From the IMG/VR virus record IMGVR_UViG_3300021957_000014, positions 1 through 64,000 of that record: a DNA stretch of 64,000 nucleotides, one strand, 5' to 3'. The notes under the pieces were generated by a model. It was not told the origin of the DNA, made no database searches, and saw only the letters and a list, made by a program, of their open reading frames with translations. Position 1 is the stretch's first letter, and every line of letters begins with the position of its first letter. The translations under genes were made by a program, and so were the position numbers. This DNA is from a virus. This document shows, piece by piece, positions 59,242-64,000 of this stretch.

Positions 59242-59336
59242 AGTATTTCCCCTAGCGTAATAAGAACCAATAGTCCTATAACAGGTTGAATGAAGTCTGC
59301 ATCAAGCAGTCCGTGTTGTTTAATAATCTTTATCAT
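59238..59336 (-). CDS. Tiny hydrophobic peptide (32 aa)
   Basis: MIKIIKQHGLLDADFIQPVI followed by GLLVLITLGEIL. One hydrophobic stretch. Stop overlaps the next ATG (ATGA). The extended -10 promoter ends 6 nt before its ATG, so it should be translated from a leaderless message or serve only to couple the next gene. Confidence 0.5.
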   Translation of the reverse strand: MIKIIKQHGLLDADFIQPVIGLLVLITLGEIL

Positions 59337-59342
59337 ACGCAT

Positions 59343-59371
59343 ATTATACCAAGATAGCGGTGCATTGTCAA
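59343..59371 (-). promoter_or_regulatory. Sigma-70-type promoter, leaderless geometry
   Basis: TTGACA, 17-bp spacer, TATAAT with TGG extension on the minus strand; ATGCGT separates it from the ATG at 59336. Confidence 0.85.
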
Positions 59372-59667
59372 GGCTTCTCGCCGAAGTTCTGCGGATTTCT
59401 TTGCAGTGCTAGATGACCAGCACGACAGGCACTCGGAGTTTCCCTAGCGAAATCAATGCGCCAGCCTTGCTATTACGGGCTTTCTGTGTTATACTGTAGC
59501 CCCTCTGAAACCCTCTGAGGTGCCTTGACTCCGAACTAAATCTCTGATTAACCTCTCCGAACACAAGCACTCAAACCCACTTTATTCCACTTTCTCCCAT
59601 CAAGTCTAAATACCATTATTATTACACACTTTACCACACTATACCACACATTATATTAGAGACCACC
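59372..59667 (+). promoter_or_regulatory. Divergent gap with plus-strand promoter
   Basis: No gene seen. On the plus strand TTGCTA (59467-59472), 17-bp spacer, TATACT (59490-59495, TGT extension) is a promoter for the gene at 59668 with a leader of about 165 nt, which is pyrimidine-rich and has CCTC/GAGG pairing. On the minus strand GTGCT/AGCAC gives a small hairpin. Confidence 0.5.
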
Positions 59668-60306
59668 ATGATACCCTTTGAATTATATTCCATATCCCCT
59701 TCTATCAACGATTACGGACACATATACTCCATACCTAACTACTACACCCCCTCTGAGATGTCTTCTGTACAGTCTCAAATACAGTCTCATATGGACAAAG
59801 CATCCTATAACTCAGTACCCTTAGAAGCATGGCCGTCTCTACGTGTTGACCTATTTGATAACAAACAACCATTCGTTTCTGAGAAGTCTCAATGGTTATT
59901 AGATAATTGGTCTGAGATACATGAGTTGACCTATACGGATGATATAGAGTACTTTAGGAATGGGTCATGTGTACCCGAACATGTACAAGAGTCTGCACGT
60001 GGTACTGGTGGTGGTAATCGTTTGTATCCCTCTCATAATGATAGAGGTGCTTTGAAGTTATTGACTATTCTAGTTCCTCTCGTTGATGTTGGATGTCCTA
60101 CTCGCTTTCATGGTCGTAAGGAAAATTCTCAGCTCGAGTCTCGTGTATGGTGTCACGAATGGGCGTTGAATAATGCGTATATGTTTAGACCTTCTGAGAG
60201 GTCATATCATTCGTATCAGAATACCATGGGTATTGATAGGTGGATTAGTAATATTAATTTGTGTGGTCGACTTGAGAATGGTCAACAAGTCAATGATGGG
60301 TATTAG
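59668..60306 (+). CDS. 2OG-Fe(II) oxygenase-like protein (212 aa)
   Basis: The only plus-strand gene in this part. The core shows a possible Fe ligand pair HND in LYPSHNDRGALKLLTILVPL, CPTRFHG, then a second His in MFRPSERSYHSYQNT and an Arg in DRWISNINL, the H-x-D...H...R pattern of 2OG oxygenases. Overall similarity is weak, so function is a guess; its convergent neighbour is also oxygenase-like. It has its own promoter. Confidence 0.65.
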   Translation: MIPFELYSISPSINDYGHIYSIPNYYTPSEMSSVQSQIQSHMDKASYNSVPLEAWPSLRVDLFDNKQPFVSEKSQWLLDNWSEIHELTYTDDIEYFRNGSCVPEHVQESARGTGGGNRLYPSHNDRGALKLLTILVPLVDVGCPTRFHGRKENSQLESRVWCHEWALNNAYMFRPSERSYHSYQNTMGIDRWISNINLCGRLENGQQVNDGY

Positions 60307-61016
60307 TCTCTACTGACTTCTATATGGAGAAAGTTACGTAGCCCTTCCACGTGGTTGTATACTTCTTTGGATTCTAGGGATGTATTCGTGAAGTGTCCGT
60401 CTAGGTGTATGTCGAATGCTTGAGACATTCTAGGCTCCTGTCTCGTGTTAGAGTCTACGGAATGCACGATGAGTGGACTGAATAGATGCAAGTCACCTCT
60501 GATATTCTCTACCCAACCTTTGCCTTGATAGTAAGTACCGTATTCTCTATGGTCGTTATCACTAAGGAATACATTACCGCTAATCATGTGTTGTCTACAA
60601 TCGTCTTCTGCGTGTTTATGTTCTTGAATAGTTACCCATTCGTATTGTCCTGTCTGTTCCATATCCATCGCTGCATGTCGATGGGGTTTAATGCCTTCTC
60701 CTTTGTCCCATAGGTTGCACCATGATTTTATAAACACATCGTTCACGTCTCGTGTGTCTATCTGTTCCATGATTCTTTGTACTAGGTTGATACCTAGGTT
60801 GTCTTCTATGAGGGGTATCCAGTTGAAGGTTGAATGGAGTGCGGTGAGTCCTGTGTATCCATTCGAATCAGCCCATACAGACGAATCGGGAGAATGCTCC
60901 CGAATTAAGTCGTCTGAATGTTCTGAAATAAGTTCACAGATTGAATTGCATTCTTGGTCTGTATAGAACTTGGGGATGACTATGTGATAGTCTTCGGATT
61001 GTCTTATAGAACCCAT
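60303..61016 (-). CDS. 2OG-Fe(II) oxygenase-like protein (237 aa)
   Basis: A clear pattern: FIKSWCNLWDKGEGIKPHRH (H of HxD/H), SGNVFLSDNDHREYGTYYQG, GDLHLFSPLIVHSVDSNTRQ (distal His and 2OG-binding Arg), EPRMSQAFDIHL. These enzymes use 2-oxoglutarate and Fe(II) to hydroxylate proteins, nucleic acids or small substrates. Stop overlaps the convergent gene by 4 nt; its start lies within the next gene's 3' end. Confidence 0.8.
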   Translation of the reverse strand: MGSIRQSEDYHIVIPKFYTDQECNSICELISEHSDDLIREHSPDSSVWADSNGYTGLTALHSTFNWIPLIEDNLGINLVQRIMEQIDTRDVNDVFIKSWCNLWDKGEGIKPHRHAAMDMEQTGQYEWVTIQEHKHAEDDCRQHMISGNVFLSDNDHREYGTYYQGKGWVENIRGDLHLFSPLIVHSVDSNTRQEPRMSQAFDIHLDGHFTNTSLESKEVYNHVEGLRNFLHIEVSRD

Positions 61017-61879
61017 AGTTGTAGATATCTATCCGTAGTAGGACACGCATCACCTTTAAGATGTACGAAACTACATTGTTGACTGATATCTCTGTACTCG
61101 TGTTCGAACTCGATGAACCTTGCTTGTTGGTCTCCACCTAGTCCTCTCCATTCTCCTTCATTCTCGAATGATGGTCGTACATTGGTTTCCCATTTCTGAT
61201 TCATGTCGATGTTTGCAAACTCATCACCGATTACATATTGACCTACGATACCATGGTTAGTGTTTAACACCATACCGCTGTTCTCTGCAATTTGGTCTTC
61301 GATGTATTGCTGTACGTTTGAACCATACTTTTCTTGAATGCCTGCTTTGTCGGCTAGGAAATTGTCAATAATGTATTTTGCATCACCTTGTACCCATCCA
61401 CAGAAATGTGGGAAATACTGAGTATCACCGTCTTCCATCCAGTTTCTTTCTTGATAGAAGAAAGAGGTGTTGTTCTCTTTGATGGATGCTGTTTCTTCAT
61501 CGGTGAATGTGAAATTGCATTCGTCTGTAGTACCTTTAGAAGGTAATCCTTCATAGATAACAGATGTACACATTTGTCTTGCAACAACTTTTGCATTGAT
61601 ATATGTGCATTTGGATTCATCTCTGAGTCCTTTCATGTCACCGTCAAATAACAAAGCCTGATACCATTCATCATGAATGATTTCGGGGTCTTTCATTAGT
61701 GGGATGACTCGGATGCCTTCGTCAAGACCTGTAGGGTCATCAGTATAACAAGACAACCTTGCAATAGTCATACCGTCATTGGATAGACTTCTCTGTCTAT
61801 CAAGAGACAGCTTCAATCGGTTTACATCATCGGATGTAACACCTAGACCATCGGTCTTAATCGTAATCACTTCAAACAT
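61004..61879 (-). CDS. Glycosyltransferase-like protein (291 aa)
   Basis: MFEVITIKTDGLGVTSDDVN, then IARLSCYTDDPTGLDEGIRV and EWYQALLFDGDMKGLRDESK resemble the N-terminal and DxD-like parts of small phage glycosyltransferases (CYTDDP... IPL pattern). The C-terminus (FIEFEHEYRDISQQCSFVHL, LKGDACPT) is unusual. Next to two oxygenase genes, it may modify a glycan or DNA, but the acceptor is unknown. An AGGAG site precedes the ATG. Confidence 0.6.
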   Translation of the reverse strand: MFEVITIKTDGLGVTSDDVNRLKLSLDRQRSLSNDGMTIARLSCYTDDPTGLDEGIRVIPLMKDPEIIHDEWYQALLFDGDMKGLRDESKCTYINAKVVARQMCTSVIYEGLPSKGTTDECNFTFTDEETASIKENNTSFFYQERNWMEDGDTQYFPHFCGWVQGDAKYIIDNFLADKAGIQEKYGSNVQQYIEDQIAENSGMVLNTNHGIVGQYVIGDEFANIDMNQKWETNVRPSFENEGEWRGLGGDQQARFIEFEHEYRDISQQCSFVHLKGDACPTTDRYLQLWVL

Positions 61880-61932
61880 TTAAAACTCCTATAAAAATAA
61901 TATATTTGATTTGTTCCATTTATTTAGGGATA

Positions 61933-61975
61933 TAAAAAAACCCTTCATACTTCTATTATAAGATATATGAAGGGT
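61933..61975 (-). terminator. Rho-independent terminator with nested promoter
   Basis: Minus strand: ACCCTTCATA ... TATGAAGGGT (10-bp stem, 61940-61949 and 61966-61975) followed by seven T. It terminates the transcript of the 37-aa gene. A sigma-70-type promoter overlaps it, with the -10 in the loop. Confidence 0.88.
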
Positions 61976-61983
61976 CTCGTCAA
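61955..61983 (-). promoter_or_regulatory. Sigma-70-type promoter nested in terminator
   Basis: TTGACG (61978-61983), 17-bp spacer, TATAAT (61955-61960) on the minus strand. Predicted +1 near 61948 lies in the second half of the hairpin, so new transcripts cannot form the terminator. It drives 61004..61879. Confidence 0.75.
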
Positions 61984-61987
61984 TTGG

Positions 61988-62101
61988 CTATTTAAACATT
62001 TCTTGTACAAGAACGTGTACGTCACCACTCTTCATCATATCGTTAAATTTGTCTGCTAGTGTCCTAAGATACGAGGCAGACAATGATGCGTAATGTTGCA
62101 T
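61988..62101 (-). CDS. Tiny helical protein (37 aa)
   Basis: ATG at 62101 with a strong AGGAG site (TAGGAGATAAAA). MQHYASLSASYLRTLADKFN, then DMMKSGDVHVLVQEMFK. Amphipathic helix. The good ribosome-binding site and downstream terminator argue that it is real. Unknown. Confidence 0.65.
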   Translation of the reverse strand: MQHYASLSASYLRTLADKFNDMMKSGDVHVLVQEMFK

Positions 62102-62182
62102 TTTTATCTCCTATATTTGTTGTAGCAATCTGATACTCGGACTTCGAACTTAATCTACTTACTCTTGTATCGTACTTGTTAC

Positions 62183-62212
62183 ATAAGTGTGACATTTATG
62201 TGCCACACTTAT
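62183..62212 (-). other. Long hairpin downstream of porin gene
   Basis: ATAAGTGTG / CACACTTAT is a 9-bp stem with an inner ACAT-AA-ATGT extension. No T-run follows on either strand, so it is not a standard terminator; it could be a transcript-stabilising or processing structure after the porin mRNA. Confidence 0.45.
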
Positions 62213-62231
62213 ATATAGGTGAATCAACAAC

Positions 62232-62873
62232 TTAGAAGTTGTATAGTAATCCTACTGATATACTATCTGCAACTTGGTCTTCGAACACATCTTGACCAAT
62301 TAAACCTGTTAAGGTAAAATTCTCATTCAAGTCATAACTCACATTGAGTTGACCGAATGTATCTTCACTGTCATATAGACCACCAATCAATGTTACGTCC
62401 ACTACTGGAATGAACCATAGGTCATATCCAATCTCAGCGTAGTTATCATTCGTATCAATATCTTGATAGTATGATAAGGATAGATTGCCTATATATGCAG
62501 CTGCATATAACTCTTCAAAAGATTCCACTGACCCATCGTATGTATATCTGATATACCCAACGTTCAATGTTACCTTGTCGGTTATAGGTAGTAATAGACC
62601 ACCATAGAAATCCGTCTCACTGGTTGCATCATCAAACTCAACGTCTGAGTTCCATGCACCAACATATAGTCCAGTTCCCTCGTGAAGAACCATACCACCG
62701 ACTGACAATGCTGGTTGGTTTCCTTGTGAGACACCTCTCCATACATAGTCTGATTTATAACCTATCTCACCAGTGAAAGAAAATGATGGTGTTGATTCCA
62801 CTACCTGTCTTTCATTTGCTAAGACTCCAAATGACATTACTGTAAACAATAATGTTGCTAATATATTTTTCAT
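62232..62873 (-). CDS. Outer-membrane porin, TorF/TIGR02001 family
   Basis: 213 aa. [20 protein letters not shown] is a signal peptide; the mature barrel starts with [20 protein letters not shown], the hallmark SDYVxRGVSQ motif of TorF (Gcw_chp) proteins, and continues with alternating beta strands ([27 protein letters not shown]) to a C-terminal aromatic residue (SVGLLYNF) as needed for outer-membrane assembly. The length matches the bacterial family. Bacterial copies are host genes, so this was probably acquired. AAAGGAG precedes it, just after the tRNA. Confidence 0.88.
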   Translation of the reverse strand: MKNILATLLFTVMSFGVLANERQVVESTPSFSFTGEIGYKSDYVWRGVSQGNQPALSVGGMVLHEGTGLYVGAWNSDVEFDDATSETDFYGGLLLPITDKVTLNVGYIRYTYDGSVESFEELYAAAYIGNLSLSYYQDIDTNDNYAEIGYDLWFIPVVDVTLIGGLYDSEDTFGQLNVSYDLNENFTLTGLIGQDVFEDQVADSISVGLLYNF

Positions 62874-62905
62874 ATATTCTCCTTTCTTATTAATTTGATT
62901 ACTAC

Positions 62906-62981
62906 TGGTGGAGCTAGAGGGAATCGAACCCCCGACCTACTGATTGCAAACCAGTCGCTCTCCCAACTGAGCTATAGCCCC
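62906..62981 (-). tRNA. tRNA-Ala (anticodon TGC)
   Basis: 76 nt. Acceptor stem GGGGCTA/TAGCTCC contains the G3-U70 pair that defines alanine identity. D arm AGCTCAGTTGGGAGAGC, anticodon stem ACTGG/TCAGT with loop TTTGCAA (anticodon TGC), T arm GGGGGTTCGATTCCC-like, and an encoded CCA end after the A discriminator. It sits between a 58-aa gene and the porin gene. Confidence 0.95.
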
Positions 62982-62986
62982 AAGTA

Positions 62987-63163
62987 TTAACCGTTATTAT
63001 TTATGTTTGGTTTGTACGACTTTTTCTTAGATTTGTAAACTCTCTTTTTTGACTCATCAACATCGGGTGTTGATTTATCATCAGCAATGTAACGACCTTT
63101 CTCGTCTCTTGCTCTAACAGTTTCGAATCCAAGGAAGTCTGTAAACTTTGTCCAAAATCCCAT
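62987..63163 (-). CDS. Conserved small protein [13 protein letters not shown] (58 aa)
   Basis: ATG at 63163 with a GAGGT site; too short for usual cutoffs. [20 protein letters not shown] followed by [20 protein letters not shown] and a Lys/Asn-rich tail. I recall the GFWxKFTDFxGFExVRAR...GRYxADDxxTPDVxE motif from cyanophages and pelagiphages, always without function. It ends 6 nt before the tRNA gene. Confidence 0.8.
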   Translation of the reverse strand: MGFWTKFTDFLGFETVRARDEKGRYIADDKSTPDVDESKKRVYKSKKKSYKPNINNNG

Positions 63164-63176
63164 AAATTACCTCGTT

Positions 63177-63590
63177 TTAATATCTGAACCCAAATGGATT
63201 CTTATATTGTAATGCATCGGGTGTATCCTTTGCATCTCTTATACACCAATATAATGGTATAAAGTTTAAGAGTGGTATTGGAAACAATAATTGCCACCAA
63301 CCACTACGACCTCTATCATGCAATCTTCTTGCAGTCAATGTAATACTCTGTACTAGTGTTCCTAGTGTAAACAAGGCTACTAATACTCCACTCTCTCGTA
63401 GTTCTCCGAATGGTTCAAGTATACTAAAGAATGTATATCCTATTACATAATAGTCTAACGCCATCAGTCCAACCAAAATGATGGTTGCGTATAAAGTGAA
63501 CCACCAAAATTCGGGTCTGTCTGACCTTCCGTCAATATCTGTTGCTCTATCGACCAACACCGTCTTCAATGTGTCAATAATATGACTCAT
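63177..63590 (-). CDS. DUF805 membrane protein (137 aa)
   Basis: Pattern of DUF805: GRSDRPEFWWFTLYATIILV at the start, four TM segments, and TARRLHDRGRSGWWQLLFPI in the middle, with a C-terminal WCIRDAKDTPDALQYKNPFG. Inner-membrane protein found in many bacteria and some phages; function unknown. An AAGGAG site precedes it. Confidence 0.85.
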   Translation of the reverse strand: MSHIIDTLKTVLVDRATDIDGRSDRPEFWWFTLYATIILVGLMALDYYVIGYTFFSILEPFGELRESGVLVALFTLGTLVQSITLTARRLHDRGRSGWWQLLFPIPLLNFIPLYWCIRDAKDTPDALQYKNPFGFRY

Positions 63591-63600
63591 AATTATCTCC

Positions 63601-64000
63601 TTACGTCTGAGCGTAATGTATATTTCCAGCTACCGATATCCTTTCACCTTGTGGGTCATGGAATGGGTAGACGGAATGATTCAACCACGATGGGAAGATT
63701 AGTATATCTCCTTTCTCGGGGTAATGATGCATGGAAGTCCAGTTCATAAACTGAGTCTCTCCATAATGCAAGTCTATATGACCCGCAAGTGCTTTTGATT
63801 CACTAGTTATATTTCTGTCGAACATATTGTCCGTAGCATCTTCTCTAGTGATTGTGTTTTTGGTATAGAATACAAAACTAAACATACCATCATGTGCATG
63901 GATAGGATTGTATTCAAATTCTTTCTGAAGGTTAACCCAAAGGCCCTCTATTTGCAGCTGTTCTGTATAGATTTCCATACCAATACTCTGGGCCCATGTC
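63601..64000 (-). CDS. 2OG-Fe(II) oxygenase-like protein, N-terminus beyond window
   Basis: The frame is open to the window edge; an ATG at 63978 exists but lacks a ribosome-binding site, so the true start is probably upstream. NPIHAHDGMFSFVFYTK (HxH/HxD-like) and GDILIFPSWLNHSVYPFHDP followed by GERISVAGNI (distal His and Arg) match TIGR02466-type oxygenases of marine phages. Usual length is about 200 aa, consistent with a missing N-terminus. Third oxygenase-like gene in this end. Confidence 0.8.
   Translation of the reverse strand, partial: TWAQSIGMEIYTEQLQIEGLWVNLQKEFEYNPIHAHDGMFSFVFYTKNTITREDATDNMFDRNITSESKALAGHIDLHYGETQFMNWTSMHHYPEKGDILIFPSWLNHSVYPFHDPQGERISVAGNIHYAQT

Overview
This window reads as a section of a marine T4-like myovirus (Caudoviricetes) infecting a Gram-negative, non-cyanobacterial host. 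The evidence is an A+T-rich sequence, an almost gap-free gene layout, a T4-type baseplate set in conserved order (gp48, gp53, gp27, gp5, gp25, gp6, gp7-like, gp8-like), T4 replication and late-transcription proteins (gp32, gp59, gp33, RNase H), T4 late promoter boxes (TATAAATA), and accessory genes known from cyanophages and pelagiphages (bS21, HesB/IscA, carbamoyltransferase, 2OG-Fe(II) oxygenases, KdsB, a 58-aa gene beside a tRNA). No photosynthesis gene is present. KdsB and an outer-membrane porin point to an LPS-bearing host; a pelagiphage-like or gammaproteobacterial marine phage fits, but the host cannot be fixed from this window.

Layout. 1-11 kb (minus): tail fibre and adhesin genes, including two adjacent Pro/Tyr/Gln-rich repeat proteins. 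11-31.3 kb (minus): baseplate wedge and hub. 31.4-38.9 kb (plus): head completion gp4, an inserted sugar cassette (HAD phosphatase, CMP-Kdo synthetase, unknown), then neck/tail proteins, a gp26-type chaperone with a probable -1 frameshift extension, a membrane protein and the gp29-like tape measure. 38.9-43 kb (minus): bS21, gp32, gp59, gp33 and a RecB-like nuclease. 43-47 kb (minus): SleB-type lysin and many small proteins behind near-identical sigma-70-type promoters. 47-57 kb (minus): SDR plus radical-SAM/SPASM pair, an acidic structural protein, RNase H, a RimK-RimB-like fusion, Hjc-like nuclease, HesB and a two-gene carbamoyltransferase. 57-59.5 kb: small early-type ORFs, strong promoters and a likely small RNA. 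59.6-64 kb: three oxygenase-like genes, a glycosyltransferase-like gene, a TorF-family porin, tRNA-Ala and a DUF805 protein.

How it fits together. Right-hand small genes look early and carry host-type promoters. Replication genes sit centrally. Structural genes carry T4 late boxes that require gp33/gp55-type factors. A notable regulatory feature is that at least nine promoters place the predicted +1 on or beside the AUG, predicting leaderless mRNAs. Several accessory genes converge on the host ribosome (bS21, RimK-like), the cell surface (Kdo, carbamoyl and glycosyl transfer, porin) and small-molecule or protein modification (2OG oxygenases, radical SAM).

All protein calls come from reading motifs and gene order by eye; no search was run.
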